A stretch of DNA of 64,000 nucleotides from Odobenus rosmarus divergens (Eukaryota; Chordata; Mammalia; Carnivora; Odobenidae), in the NCBI RefSeq assembly GCF_000321225.1, contig NW_004451423.1, forward strand, positions 37,464-101,463, written 5' to 3'. Shown in pieces: positions 23,846-36,399 of this stretch. A program made the translations under genes and the position numbers. How positions within the stretch are numbered: position 1 is the first letter of the stretch; each line of letters starts with the position of its first letter. The notes below the pieces were generated by a model that saw nothing but the letters and a program-made list of their open reading frames with translations, was not told the DNA's origin and ran no database searches.

Positions 23846-26575
23846 ATTTTTTTAATTAGAGTATAGTTGACATACAATGTTACTTTAGTTTCAGGTTTAC
23901 AGTATTGATTCAATATTTACATACATTACAAAACAGACACCTCAATGTCTAGTTACCATCTGTCACTATACAAAGTTGTTACAATAGTACTGATTATATT
24001 CCCTATGCTGTGCATTATATCCCCTTGTCTTATTTATTTTATATCTAGAAGACTGTACCTCTTACCTATTTAGTCTATCTTCCATCTCCCTCCCCTCTGA
24101 AAACCATCAGTTTGATCTCTGTACTTATAAGTCTGTTTCTGTCCTGTTTTGTTTGCTCATTTGTTTTGTTGTTTAGATTCCACATATAAGTAAAATCATA
24201 TAGTGTGTGTCTCTCTTTGACTTATTTTACTTAACATAATACCCTCTAGTTGCATCATGTCACAAATGACAAGATTTTATTCTTTTTTATGGCTGATTAA
24301 TATTCCATTATATTATTATTATAATCCATTATTCCATTATATATGTATACATACACACACATACCACATCTTGTTTATATTCATCTATAGGTGAACACTT
24401 AGGTTGTTTCCATATCTTGGCTACTATAAATAATGCTATAGTGAACATAGTGGTGCTCATAGTGGTAAATTAGTGTTTTCATTTTCTTCAGATAAATACC
24501 TAGAAGTGGAGTTGCTGGATCATATGGTGATTCTATTTTTAATTTTTTGAGGAATCTCCATATTGCTTCCCACAGTAGCTGCACCAATTTATATTTCCAC
24601 CAATGGTGCATGAGGGTTCCATTTTCTCCACATTCTCACCAACCCTTCTTATTTCTTGTCTTTTTGATAAGAGCCATTCTAATATGAGATGATATTTTAT
24701 TGTGGTTTTGATTTGCATTTCCCTGATGGGTAATGAGCATCTTTTCATTTGCCTATTGGTCATAAGTATGTCTTTTGGAAAAATGGTCTCTGCCCATTTT
24801 TGATTGGATTGCTTAATTTTTTTGATATTGAGTTATATGAGTTCTTTATCTATTTTGGATGTTAACCCCTTATCAAATATATCATTGCAACTATCTTCTC
24901 CCATTCGTTAGGTTGCCTTTTTGTTTTGTTGATAGATTCCTTCATTGTGCAAAAGTCTTTAGTTTGATGTAGTCCCATTTGTTTATTTTTGCTTTGTTGC
25001 CCTTGCCTTCAAAAAAATATCACAAAGACCGATGTCAGAGGGCTTACTGCCTATGTTTTCTTCTATGTTTCAGGTCTTACATTTAAGTGTTTAACTCATT
25101 TTGAGTTTATTTTTATATATAGTATAAGAAAGTGATCCAGTTTCATTCTTTTGCGTGTAGATGTCCAGTTTTCCCAGCATCATTTATTGAAGAGACTGTC
25201 TTTTCCCGCACAGTATATTCTTGTCCCTTTGTCATAATTAATTGATCATATATATAAACATGGATTTACTCTGGGCTCTCTATTCTGTCTCATTGATCTG
25301 TTTTTTTGTGCCTGTAACATCCTGTTTTGATTACTATATCTTTGTAGTATAATTTGGAATCTGGGAATATACTTTTAGTTTTGTTCTTCTTTCTCAAGAT
25401 TGGTTTGGCCATTTAGGGTCTTTTGTGACTCCATACAAATTTCAGTATTATTTGCTCTAGTTCTGTGAAAAATACCCTTGGTGCTTTTATAAGGATTATG
25501 TTGAATCTGTAGATTGCTTTAGGAAGTATGGACATTTTAACAGTATTAATTCTTTAAAAAAATTTATTTTATGTTCATTATTTGGGATATTCTACATAGA
25601 CAATCACATCATCTGTAAATAAAGATAGTTATATTTCTGTTTATATTTTATTTCCCTTTTCTCCCCCTTTCTGCACTAGTTAGGACTTCAACTACAGTGT
25701 TGCATAAAAGTGGTCAGAGAGGATATTATTGCTTTGTTCCCAATCTTAAGGGGGAAAGTATTTAGTTAACTAGACAATATATTATTTGAATGATTTTGTA
25801 CTTTATCAAATTGAGAACGTTTCCTTCCTTCCTTAATTTGCTATAAGTTTTTTACCATGTTAGGGGTTGGATTTTGTCAAATGCTTTTCCTGAATCAATT
25901 GTTATCATATGATTGGCTTTCTTTAGTTTTAATGTGGTAGATTATATTGATTTTTAAATTTTAAACAAGCTTTGCATAACTGAAATAAATCCTACTTTAT
26001 CATTATTCTTTTTAGATATTGCTGGATCCAATTTGCTATATTTTGTCAAGAATTTTGGCATCTATGTTCACGAGAAATATTGTTCTGCAGTTTTCTTTCT
26101 TTGTAATATCTTTATCAAGTTTTGTTTTTAGAGTGATGAGTTGAGTTGTTGAATGAGTTGAGAAATTAGTTGAGAATGTCACCAGTTTCTGTTTTCTGGA
26201 AATAGAATGAATTGAGAAAGGTTACCACAGTTTCTATTTTCTGGAAAAGGTTGTGGAGGATTCATATCATTTGTGACTTAAATTTTGGTAGAAATCAATG
26301 GTCAAACCACATGGGGGTGATGATTTTGTTTTTGGCAGATTATTAATCATTTATTCAATTTCTTTTACAGATATAAAGCAATTGATATTATCTGTCTCCT
26401 GTGAATTTTGGTAGTTTGTGCCTTTCAAGGAATTGATCCATTTCATCTACGTTATTAAATTTGTGTTTATACAGTTGTTTATAGTATTCTTTTATTACCC
26501 TTCTTATGTCTTTGTCATCCGTGGTAACATCTTTCTCTCTTTTCATTTCTGATATATTTATGACTTTTTTTTCTT
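23846..26575 (-). mobile_element. Ancient L1 (L1MA-like) 3'UTR and ORF2
   Basis: The 3'UTR antisense (GAGTATAGTTGACATACAAT, CTATGCTGTGCATTATATCC, AGATTCCACATATAAGTAAA) leads into antisense ORF2. Readable pieces are CWWKYKLVQLLWEAIWRFL-like text at 24399-24611 and MTNRQMKRCS at 24763. The text continues to the region between the endonuclease and RT (GGAATTGATCCATTTCATCT near 26430). It ends against another L1 at about 26590, which suggests nesting. Confidence 0.78.
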
Positions 26576-27128
26576 TTCTCTTTTTAACTTTTTTATTGTG
26601 GATATATAGAGAGATACATATATATATCTAGGTAACATATATATAATATATCTAACATATATATATTATAAAATTTACCTGTTTACCTTTTTTTGAGTGT
26701 ACAATTCAGTGGCATTAATTAAATTCACAATGTTGTACAACTATCACCACTATCTATTTCCAAAGCACTTCAGACAAAACTCTAGCCATAAGTAATAACT
26801 CCTCATTTCCCCATCACTTCAAACCCTAGTAAACTCTAATCTACTTTCTGTCTCTAAGAAGTTGCCTATACTATATATTTTATAGAAGTTAATCATAAAA
26901 TATTTGTCCTTTTGTGTCTGGTTTATTTCATTTAGCATATTTTGAAGGTTAATTCATAACGTAGCATGCTCCAGAATTCATTCATTTTGATGGTTGAAAA
27001 ACACTTCATCATATAGATACATCATATTTTGGTTATCCATTCATCTGTTAATGGACAGTTGGGTTATTTCTACCTTTTGGTTATTGTGAATAAGGCCGCT
27101 GTGAACATTGGTGCAAAAATCTCTCTTT

Positions 27129-27314
27129 TTTTTTAAAGATTTTATTTATTTATTTGAGAGAGAGAGAGCACAAGTAGGGGGAGGAGCAGAGGGAGAGGGA
27201 GAAGCAGACTCCCTACTGAGCAGGGAGCCCGATGCGGGACTCGATCCCAGGACCCCGGGATCATGACCTGAGCCGAAGGCAGATGCTTAACCGACTGAGC
27301 CACCCAGGTGCCCC
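27129..27314 (-). mobile_element. Can-SINE (minus strand) in ancient L1
   Basis: TTTTAAAGATTTTATTTATT at the left and GACTGAGCCACCCAGGTGCC at the right, with low divergence. Target duplication CAAAAATCTCTCTTT / CAAAAATATCTCTTT. Confidence 0.96.
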
Positions 27315-27595
27315 CAAAAATATCTCTTTGAGTCCGTATTTCTTTTGCGTATACATCCAGAAATAGAATTACTATCATATGGTGATTTCATATTTGGCTT
27401 TATGAGAAACCGCCAAACTGTTTTTCTACAGTGGATTCACCATTTTACATCCCTACCAGCAATGCATTAGGGTTCCAATTTCTCCACATCCTCACCACTT
27501 GTATTTTTTTCCTTATACTCATCTTAGTAAGTGTGAAGTGGTATTTCATTATGATCTTAATTTACATTTTCCTAAAGACTAGTGATGTTGGGCAT

Positions 27596-27964
27596 TGCCA
27601 TGAACTGAATGCTTGTGTACCCCCCCCAAATACACATGTTTAATACCTAATCCCCAATGTAATGATATTTGGATATGGGGGCCTTTGGGAGATGTTTAAG
27701 TCATGAGGGCACAGCCCATAAATATGGGATTAGTGCCCTTATAAAAGAGATCTCAAAGAGCTTCCTTACCTTTTCTACCATGTGAGGACATAGCAGGAAG
27801 ATGACTGTCTATGAAACAGAAAGCAGGACTCTACTAGACATTGAACCTGTAGGCACCTTGTTCTTGGACTTCCTAGCCTCCAGAACTGTGAGAAATACAT
27901 TTCTTTTGTTTATAAGCTACCAGTTTATGGCATTTTGTTTTAACACCCTGAGCTGACTAATACA
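27596..27964 (+). mobile_element. Solo LTR of the ERVL-MaLR group (MLT1A-like)
   Basis: Begins TGCCATGAACTGAATGCTTG and ends GCTGACTAATACA, with the ordered MLT1 motifs GATATGGGGGCCTTTGGGAG, ATTAGTGCCCTTATAAAAGA, CCATGTGAGGACATAGCAGG and CTCCAGAACTGTGAGAAATA. It is about 369 bp with no internal coding region, so it is a solo LTR, a non-coding remnant of an ancient endogenous retrovirus-like element. It interrupts an old L1. I did not find a clear 5-bp target duplication. Confidence 0.88.
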
Positions 27965-28504
27965 AGAAGTCTTTGGATGAGCTTCTTGGCCATTTGTATA
28001 TCCTTTTTAGAAAAATGGTCTGCCCAAGTCCTTTGCACATTTTTTTATTAGGTTGCTTTTGTTGTTGAATTGTAGGATTTTTAAAACTATATTCTGGATA
28101 TAAAGTCTTAGTTATAGAATTTGCAAATACTTTTGTGTATTCTGTAGATTTTTTTTTTACTTTCTTGATAATGTCTTTGATGAACAAAAGATTTCAATTT
28201 TGATAAAGTCCAATTTATCTTTTTTGTTTTGTTGTGTTTTTGTGTCTTGTGATTTTGGTGTTATATCTAAGAATACATTGCCAAATCCCAAAACATGAAG
28301 ATTAACCTCTATTTTTTTCTAAGATTTTTATGGTTTTAATTATTATATTTAGGTTATTGGTCTATGTTAATTCTGTGAGGTACTAGCCTGAATTACTTTA
28401 CATGTGGAAATCCAGTTGTCCAAACACATTTATTTATTGAAGAGACTGTTCTTTACTCTCTGAGTGAACTTCAAACCTTGGTCAAAAGTCAATTGGCCAT
28501 TGAT

Positions 28505-28687
28505 GGGTGCCTGAGTGGCTCAGTCACTTAAGCATCTTCCTTCAGCCCAGATCATGATTCCAGGGTCCTGGGATCGAATCCTGCATCAGGCTCCCTGTTC
28601 AGGGGAATCTGCTTCTCTCTCTCCCTCTGCTCCTCCCTCCTGCTCATGCTCTCTCTCTCTCTCAAATAAATAAAATCTTTTTTTTTT
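28505..28687 (+). mobile_element. Can-SINE in ancient L1
   Basis: GGGTGCCTGAGTGGCTCAGT head, CTCAAATAAATAAAATCTTT tail. A 20-bp near-perfect target duplication (one mismatch, GTCAATTGGCCATTGAT / GTCAGTTGGCCATTGAT) is at 28484-28504 and 28688-28707. Confidence 0.97.
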
Positions 28688-29188
28688 AAAGTCAGTTGGC
28701 CATTGATATATTAATTTACTTCCAGACACCTATATTTATGCCATTGGGTTCTATGTCTGTCCTTACACTCTTCTGATTATTGTAGATTTGTAGCAAGATT
28801 TGAAGTCAGGCTGTAGGAGTTCCCAACCTTCTTTTCTTTTTCAAGATTGTTTTGACAATTTGGGACCCCTTGCAATTTCATATGAATTTCAGATTAGATT
28901 TTCTATTTCTGAAAAAAAAAACAGACTGTTGAAAATTTCATAATTGTGTTTATTTGTAGATCACTTTGGGCAATATTAACATCTTAACAGTTTTAAGTCT
29001 TTCTACCTATGAACACAAGATATCTTTCCATTTATTGGTGTCTTCTTCAATTCCTTTCAGCAATGTTTTATTATTTTTAGTAAACAAGTCTTTCACTGCC
29101 TTGGTTAAATCTCTGTCTGTTAATTGGCATGTTTAGATCATTCAGTTAAAGTGATTATTGATTAATTTTGATTTATACCAACAATTTT

Positions 29189-29363
29189 CTTTTTTGAGAG
29201 AGAGAGAGTGTAGGGGTCAGAGGGAGAGGGAAAAGAGAATACTAAGCAGGGTCCATGCCCAGCATGAAGCCCAATGTGGGGCTCCATCTCATGACCCTGA
29301 GATCATGGCATGAGCCAAAATCAAGAATCAGATGCTTAACTGACTGAGCCACCCAGGTGCCCC
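29189..29363 (-). mobile_element. Can-SINE (minus strand) in ancient L1
   Basis: Ends in GACTGAGCCACCCAGGTGCC. The TTTATTTATT segment next to the tail is lost. Target duplication TATACCAACAATTTT / TATATCAACAATTTT at 29174 and 29364. Confidence 0.94.
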
Positions 29364-31044
29364 TATATCAACAATTTTTGTAACTTTTTTTCTATTTATT
29401 GCCAGAGGCTTCTTTTTCTGCCTTCTCTGGTTTTAATTGAGCATTTTATATGATTCTAATTTATGTCCTCCTTTAGCATATTAATTATACATATTTTTAG
29501 TAAAACTTAGATGTTGCCATAGAGTTTACAATACACATTATTAACTAATCTAAGTATACCTTCAAATAACATCATTACACCTCTTTTGTAGTGCAGGTAA
29601 CTTATAACAACATATTCCCATTTCCTCTCTCCCTTCCTTTATAATATTATTGTCATTCACTTTCATTTTCCATGATCTATAATCACTTGATATATCATTA
29701 CTATCACCATTTCAACAGTTGCCTTTTAGATCAATTAAGAATAAGAAAAATAAAATATTTTATTTCACCTTTATTCCTTCTCTGATGCTCTTCCTTTCTT
29801 TATGTCAATCCAAGTCTGACATATATTTTTTCTTTCTTCCTGAAGAAAATATTTTAACAATTTCCTACAAGGCAGGTCTGATTGCAATAAATCACCTTTA
29901 TTTTTGTTCTCTGAGAAGGTATATCACTTTTACTTTTGAATGATAATTTCTCTGGAAATTTTAGTTTGGTGGAGGTTTTTTTTTTTTTCTTTTAACACTT
30001 GAAATATTTCATTCAGTTCTCTTCTTGCTGGCATGGTTTCTGATGATAAGTCTGCTTTAAGTATTGTCTTTGTTCCTCTACAGATTTGTTTTACCTCTAG
30101 CTCTTTTCAAGATTTTTTTTCTTTCTTTAGTTTCTGCAGTTTGAATATGATATGCCTAAGTGGGTTTTGTTTGGTTTGGTTTGATTTGGTTTGGTATTTA
30201 TTCTGCCTAGTGTTATTTGTGCTTCCTAGATCTGTAGTTTGAGTTCCATCATTAATTTTGGAAAGTTCTAGACTATTATTTCTGCAAATACTTTTTATGC
30301 TCTATTCTCTTTTTCTCCTATTATTTCAATTAAATATGGTATATGTTTCAAAACTACTCTACGGTTCTTGGATATTTTATTTTTAAATATTTATTCCTTT
30401 TACTCTCTGCATTTTAGTTTGGGAAGTTTCTATAGACCTATCTTCAAGATCACTAATTCTCTTCCTTGACATAGTTGAATTACTGAAGAGCCCATCAAAG
30501 GCATTTTTTATTTCTATACAGTGTTGTTGTTATTGTTGTTTTCTAAGATTCCCTTTTATTCTGCCTTACTGCTTACATTACCCATCTGTTTCTTGTCATT
30601 TGGCTTCATTTCCACTAGAACTCTTAACTTTTTAATCATGGTCATTTTAAATTCCCTTCTGATGATGTCAATATATCTGTCATATCTGAATTTAATTCGG
30701 ATGCTTACTTTGTCTCTTTAAAGTATATTTTTCCTTACCTTTTGGTTTGCTTGTAATTTTTTGTTAAAAGCTAAACATGTTGTTTTGGGTAATAAAAATG
30801 AGGCAAATAAGGTTTCAGTGTAAGGTTTTATGGTATACTAGTTAAGATTTGGGTTTTGTTTGATGTTTGCTGTAGCTATATGTGCCAGAGACTTCAAATT
30901 TCTCTAATATCTTTGTTTATTTTTCCCTTCTTAACTTTGTGTTTCTCCAACTACCCCTTAGAAAACGTATGTCTTACAGCTCTTTCAGTTATAATCCAGT
31001 GGCATTATATTGAAGTTCTGTTGGTGTATGGTAAAGTGCAGATA

Positions 31045-32180
31045 GCTGTGTCAGTTTACTTTCAATCTATGAAATGAGAATAATAATCCAAATTAAAACC
31101 TCAATGAGATACCACCTCACACCAGTCAGAATGGCTAAAATTAACAAGTCAGGAAATGACAGATGTTGGCAGGGATGCAGAGAAACGGGAACCCTCCTAC
31201 ACTTTTGGAGGGAATGCAAGCTGGTGCAGCCAGTCTGGAAAACAGTATGGAGATTCCTCAAAAAGTTGAAAATAGAGCCACCAGATGACCCAGCAATTGC
31301 ACTACTGGGTATTTACCCCAAAGATACAAATGCAGGGATCTGAAGGGGTACTTGCACCCTGATGTTTATAGCAGCAATGTCCACAATAGCCAAACTATGG
31401 AAAGAGCCAAGATGTCCATTGACAGATGAATGGGTAAAGAAGATGTGGTCCATATATACAATGGAATATTATGCAGCCATCAAAAGGAATGAAATCTTGC
31501 CATTTGCAACGATGTGGGTGGAACTGGAGGGTATTATGTTGAGCGAAATAAGTCAATCAGAGAAAGACATGTATCATATGATCTCACTGATATGAGGAAT
31601 TCTTAATCTCAGGAAACAAACTGAGGGTTGCTGGAGTGGTGGGGGGGTGGGAGGGGTGGGGTGGCTGGGTGATAGACATTGGGGAGTGTATGTGCTATGG
31701 TGAGCGCTGTGAATTATGTAAGACTGTTGAATCACAGACCTGTACCTCTGAAACAAATAATACATTATATGTTTAAAAAAAGAAGAAAAAGAAGATAGCA
31801 GGAAGGAAAAAATGAAGGGGGTAAGTCAGAGGGGGAGATGAACCATGGGAGACTATGAACTCTGAGAAACAAACTGAGGGTTCTAGAGGGGAGAGGGGTG
31901 GGAGGATGGGTTAGCCTGGTGATGGGTATTAAAGAGGGCATGTACTGAATGGAGCACTGGGTGTTATACGCAAACAATGAGTCATGGAACACTACATCAA
32001 AAACTAATGATGTAATGTATGGTGATTAACATAACATGATAAAAAAAGAAAAATAATAATACTAGCTGTCCGATAGAGTTGTTATGAGAATTAAATGAGA
32101 AAATATGAGCAATGTACATTAAACAGGGCCTAGCACAATGAAAGCTCTCAGTAAATGTTACTTACTGTTATAATCATTAT
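31045..32180 (+). mobile_element. MIR split by a later L1 insertion
   Basis: The left half (31045-31087: CTGTGTCAGTTTACTTTCAA, AATGAGAATAATAAT) and right half (32061-32180: GAGTTGTTATGAGAATTAAA, GGGCCTAGCACAATGAAAGC, CTCAGTAAATG) rejoin into an ordinary MIR once the L1 at 31088-32051 is removed. The boundary with the old L1 to the left is approximate. Confidence 0.85.
31088..32051 (+). mobile_element. L1 3' fragment (ORF2 C-terminus + two-module 3'UTR)
   Basis: Encodes [39 protein letters not shown] and [20 protein letters not shown] in two frames split by a frameshift near 31345. One Cys of the C-terminal motif is changed (HFWREC instead of HCWWEC). The 3'UTR has the same two-module structure as the element at 1-1090. 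The target duplication AATAATAAT is at 31079-31087 and 32052-32060. Confidence 0.94.
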
Positions 32181-32469
32181 CACCATAATCTTATTTGTGA
32201 AATATGGTGGGAACACTGCATGTGATAAGGATGACAAGAACCTTTTTTGCCATATTAAGAGACAAATTAATTTGCAGTTTACCTTGTGCAGTTTACCTCC
32301 TTAGTGACAAGGAACAATTTTGGATATTTTCTGATTGTGTGTATGATTTGTGATTACATTGAGTATTGTACTGGATTTGGATAGATTTACACTTTTTTAA
32401 AATTTTCTTTCTTGGTTTGTTTGTTATTCCTTCTTTCCTTCATTATTTAGCTGGAAAATATTAGCTTCC
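32181..32469. other. Unique DNA
   Basis: Nothing recognisable. Confidence 0.45.
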
Positions 32470-33370
32470 TAGTATGTTCCAGCATTTAGCCAGACCTATG
32501 CTAAGTCCTGAGACTACAGAGTGAAAAAAGTGTAATTCCCATCTCTGAAGTTCACAGCTGGGGAAAGTTGGGACAGAAGATAAAAAATGATAAAAATATA
32601 ATGCCATAAATATTACTAAAGTCACTTTTAAAGCGCTATGGGGTTACACTTAAAGGAAAGCAAAGGACAACTAATTGTGCATAAGTTAGTCAAGAAAAGT
32701 CTTCCCAGAGAAGATGACTTTTTAGCCAAGTCTTGAACAATATCGATGATTTTTTTCCAAGCAATTAGAAACAGCAAGGAGATATGAAAGATCATTTGGT
32801 ATGTGTACGTGCATGCACGTGGGTGTGTGCATGTGTGTGGGAGGGTGTGTGGATGTGTGTACCATAAATAGAAGTTTAATATGGTTGGGATGTTAGGATA
32901 TAGGGATATTTAGGACCCTGGATGGTTATTATCTATAAACGTAAGTAAGGGCTTAACCAAAGTATTTTGTATGTTATGCTAAGAATATTATACTTTATCT
33001 TGTAGCTTATAGACAGCCATTAAAAGATTTTATGTCAGATTTGGCTTGCAAAGTTCTGATTTGTTTACTCTGGCTATAGAATAAGATTATGCAATCCATA
33101 TTCTTGAAAGAGCACTCTGGTGATTGCAGTAATAACTGGAAAAGGAACATGGAGTGCCAGGAATACCAATGAGAAGGATTTGTAATAATCCAAGTAGAAA
33201 ATAATAAGAACCAACACTTCCACAGTGGCAAAGGAAAAAAAATAGAGTAGTAGTTTTACAGGACATGGTAACTGACTAGATGTAGAGAAAAGGAATTTTA
33301 GAGTCAAAGATGATTCTCATTTTCTAGTTTGGATAAATAGGCAGAGTGTGAATTAGAGAGGAATGGGGAA
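32470..33370 (+). repeat. Old dispersed mammalian repeat, family not named (copy 1)
   Basis: Ordered phrases of a long, common old repeat are readable: GACCTATGCTAAGTCCTGAG, CTTCCCAGAGAAGATGACTT, ACTTTATCTTGTAGCTTATA, AGAGCACTCTGGTGATTGCA and GTCAAAGATGATTCTCATTT. It contains a GT-rich run at 32805-32862. It is not L1, MIR or Can-SINE. Related pieces lie at about 36760-37500, 51490-52120, 53440-53640 and 56500-56870. Small open frames inside it (33007-33307 -) are chance. Confidence 0.5.
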
Positions 33371-34676
33371 GAGATTAATGGAAGACTGAACTTGAGAGAA
33401 ACAATTGCATAATGAAAGCCTCAATACAGGGTGAGAACTTAGGATCTCAGATCCACATGACTTCAAATGTTTACAGCTCTAGAACTCTCAGAAGTTATAA
33501 GACCCAACATATAGATATAAATCCTGAGAATTATAAAAGCAACAAAACACAAGTCATTGAAAATCCACATCCCTATCAAAATGTCAAGCAAATAGAAAAA
33601 TTTAAAAATTCAGTTAAAGCCCTACCCATTTCTATTTTAAATTCTTACAGTAGAAAAAAGAAATACCACAACATTCTCTTTTGGTTTTGAGAAAGATCTT
33701 GAAGGTACTTTTTGGAAAATTTCTTGCTGAACCTAATTGCCACTCATCCCTTAATATGTGTTTTTTTCTTAATGCAGTTTACAGAACAAATGTCTTCACC
33801 CCCCTGTCCCCCCAAGTAAAGCAAATTGTTACATAGCAAGCGGCATTTCAATTACATAGCATAATTAAAAAAAACAGTATCAACTATCTAGAGAATAAAT
33901 TGAGCCTCAGGACTATTATGTTGTCACATACTTCCAGTTTAATGCTTTTTTAGTGACCACTCAATGAACATAAACTACCTTCAGAAAAGTATTCTTACTG
34001 TCTTTATGTACTCTACTGTTTCATTTCTGTGTTGAATTTAGCCTTTTCAGATTAAAGGTAGTCTCTTTCATATTTTGTCATATCTTCCTAAGTAGAGAAG
34101 AAATTGGAGCAGACAGCTTTAATAACTTTACATACAGGAAGGAAACCAGGTACAGGCAGAATATAAAAAAGTAATCTAAAATTCAGCACTTTAAGTGCCG
34201 AGAGCTTGAAAATGACTAAGGTGTTATAGCTTAATAACATCTTTTTGGAATCACATTTTGCACTAAAAAAAGAGGAGGAAATGCAACTTGTGATTTGTGG
34301 TACAGTATATTGCCCTTCTGAGGATAATCTTCTGCTTGTTCATTATTACGTGCAGCTTGCTTAGAAGCAAGTTCAGGTTTAAATTAGCATTTGCAGATTA
34401 TTGCAATTCTAATTTACAGTAAGTAAGGTTAGTAATTAAAACCAGTTGTGTCTGGTACTAAAGTGTTGTGGGGACCTTCTTGGTATGTTCAAAACTAAAT
34501 ATTAAGAAAGTTTTTTTAAAAAAATAGGAAATTATTTTTGTTTCACCATAAAAGAAACTGTTATAAGCAACCTAAGAACAAGTGTAATGTTTTGAATTCT
34601 GTATTTTTTTCTTGTGTTTTGCTGATAGGAATCATTTGATGATAGGTGATGGAATCCAGATTAAAATGTTCTGAGC
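33371..34676. other. Unique DNA
   Basis: No recognisable repeat or gene. The 92-codon open frame at 33412-33690 has low-complexity, Lys/Asn-rich content with no known domain. Confidence 0.45.
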
Positions 34677-34776
34677 CAGGTACCTGGTTAGTAAGTAGAG
34701 CATGTAACTCTTGATCTCAGGGTCATGAGTTCAAGCCCCATGTCAGACATGGGGATTACTTTTTAAAAAAATAAAT
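34677..34776 (+). mobile_element. Short tRNA-Lys-like Can-SINE (older type)
   Basis: Head TACCTGGTTAGTAAGTAGAG and TTGATCTCAGGGTCATGAGT with GTTCAAGCCCCA (B box), followed directly by a short A-rich tail without the CT-rich body. Target duplication AAAATGTTCTGA / AAAATGATCTCA. Confidence 0.88.
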
Positions 34777-35058
34777 AAAATGATCTCAAAGTAATCAGAT
34801 CATTAAAAAAATCTTTTGATCTGAATATTCATTTTTTAATTTTTTGTAAACACAGTAAACATGATGCAAAACTTGAAAAGAAAGCAATTACAACAGTCTC
34901 AATTCCTTCTCTGATCCCATCATAGTTTAACCTTCCAATGTTCTCATGACCTTAGACTTGAATGGAGGCAAGAGGAAAAAGAATTAGGAAAATAAGTATA
35001 AACTATTAAAATCTTCATGAAAGATGGGATTAAAGCTTCCTTCAACTGCATAACTATT

Positions 35059-35247
35059 TTTTTTAAAGATTTTATTTATTTGACAGAGAGAGAAACAGCG
35101 AGAGAGGGAACACAAGCGGGGGAGTGGGAGAGGGAGAAGCAGGCTTCCCGTGGAGCAGAGAGCCCAACGCAGGGCTCGATCCCAGGACTCTGGGATCATG
35201 ACCTGAGGCGAAGGCAGATGCTTAATGACTGAGCCACCCAGGCACCC
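35059..35247 (-). mobile_element. Can-SINE, young arctoid type (minus strand)
   Basis: Contains the antisense of the young-type body (GGAACACAAGCGGGGGAGTG) and CTTAATGACTGAGCC, that is the head lacking GG. Exact 10-bp target duplication CATAACTATT at 35049-35058 and 35248-35257. Confidence 0.97.
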
Positions 35248-35257
35248 CATAACTATT

Positions 35258-35824
35258 ATTAAAATGACTTCTACCTCATTTACTGGATTAACCCATGCTT
35301 TTGATAATGAGTCTAATTAGGTGTTGTTTATATATTCCAGGACTATAATGTGATACCATTCAAAAACTTGGAGATAAGGTAAATAAAGTTTTCTTGGAGA
35401 AGCAAACAGCAAAATCAGCACCTAATGGATCAGAGCAGAGATAAGCAAAGTCACCTAAAGGAAAGAGAAATTGCCTGTCAGGTCTTTAAAACTGGATTTT
35501 ATAATGTTCTAAATATAAATTAATGAATTAACAATTTATTTTTTTCCTCTATTCTTATGTTCAGTTTAGTTAGTACAAAATAGTAATTCATTGGGCATTG
35601 ACAATTGCTGGTGTCTTCTAATCAGAAGGACACATTCAGCATAACCTTTCCTCAACTAAAGCAGATTTGTACTTTTGCATCACTTGAGATATTGCACTTA
35701 AAATTAATCTCTTTCTTTGAACATAGGTCACGACTGGACTGAAGAATGGTAAAGAGCTTTAGGTTTGGTAGGCTCATTCAGGTCAGAATGATTTTTAAGA
35801 CAGGAATACAAAAACCTCAAGTAA
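35258..35824. other. Unique DNA
   Basis: Nothing recognisable. Confidence 0.45.
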
Positions 35825-36165
35825 TAATAACAATTAGTTATACACATATTGACTTATTTATTATATCCTCATAATGATCCTATAAGATAATCACTGTCAC
35901 CAGGCCCATTCTGCAAAGTGAAAGCTGAAAAAAAGAGAGGCTAAATAACTTGCTCAATGTAATACAGATATTGAGTGAAAGAAACATAATTTAAACTGAG
36001 GCACTCTTGCTCTAGAAGTTGTACTTTTTTTTTCTTTTAGTAAACTCTACATGCAACATGGGGCTGGAACTCAGGACCCCCACCCAGAGATCAAGAGTCT
36101 CCTGCTCTACCAACTGAGCCAGCCAGATGCCCCCAGTGGCTGTACCCTTAACTGTCATGCTACTT
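35825..36165 (-). mobile_element. MIR (minus strand) split by a SINE
   Basis: Antisense MIR phrases: ATTATATCCTCATAATGATC, CCATTCTGCAAAGTGAAAGC, GGCTAAATAACTTGCTCAAT and CTGAGGCACTCTTGCTCTAG. The sequence resumes after the SINE at 36025-36134 (CCCTTAACTGTCATGCTAC). Confidence 0.78.
36025..36134 (-). mobile_element. Short tRNA-Lys-like Can-SINE (minus strand)
   Basis: Antisense of the tRNA-like form: AGATCAAGAGTCTCCTGCTC, TACCAACTGAGCCAGCCAGA. No CT-rich body. Target duplication AAGTTGTAC / TGGCTGTAC inside the MIR. Confidence 0.9.
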
Positions 36166-36399
36166 TATCTCTCTGGCCTACTAATGTGTACACAGTAGGT
36201 ACTCACAAAATATATGTTGATAAATGAATCTAATATGTTTTATTTATGTGAAATACATTATAGTTTTCAAAATGACTATCACTTATATTGTTTCCCCCCC
36301 TCAGGAATCTGTGGGTATGCTGGAGAAGTAAACTTAACTTGCATTTAATAGAGGAGAAAGCTGAGAACCTGGTAGTTGGATTACAGAAAGAAATAAGGT

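Larger units (their letters stand above)
26590..31040 (-). mobile_element. Ancient L1, nearly full extent, internally deleted
   Basis: Starts with an antisense old-L1 3'UTR (GTACAATTCAGTGGCATTAA, ACAACTATCACCACTATCTA), then antisense ORF2 in pieces to about 29165, and then antisense text of the 5' part of old L1s (CTTCTTTTTCTGCCTTCTCT, AGATCAATTAAGAATAAGAA, TTTGAATATGATATGCCTAA, TTGTTAAAAGCTAAACATGT) up to about 31040. It is interrupted by an MLT1A-like LTR (27596-27964) and by SINEs at 27129, 28505 and 29189. The jump from ORF2 to the 5' region near 29165 implies a deletion. Confidence 0.75.

Noticed and set aside
27596..27964. A complete endogenous retrovirus
   Set aside because: Only one LTR of MLT1A type is present. 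No gag, pol or env region or second LTR is next to it.
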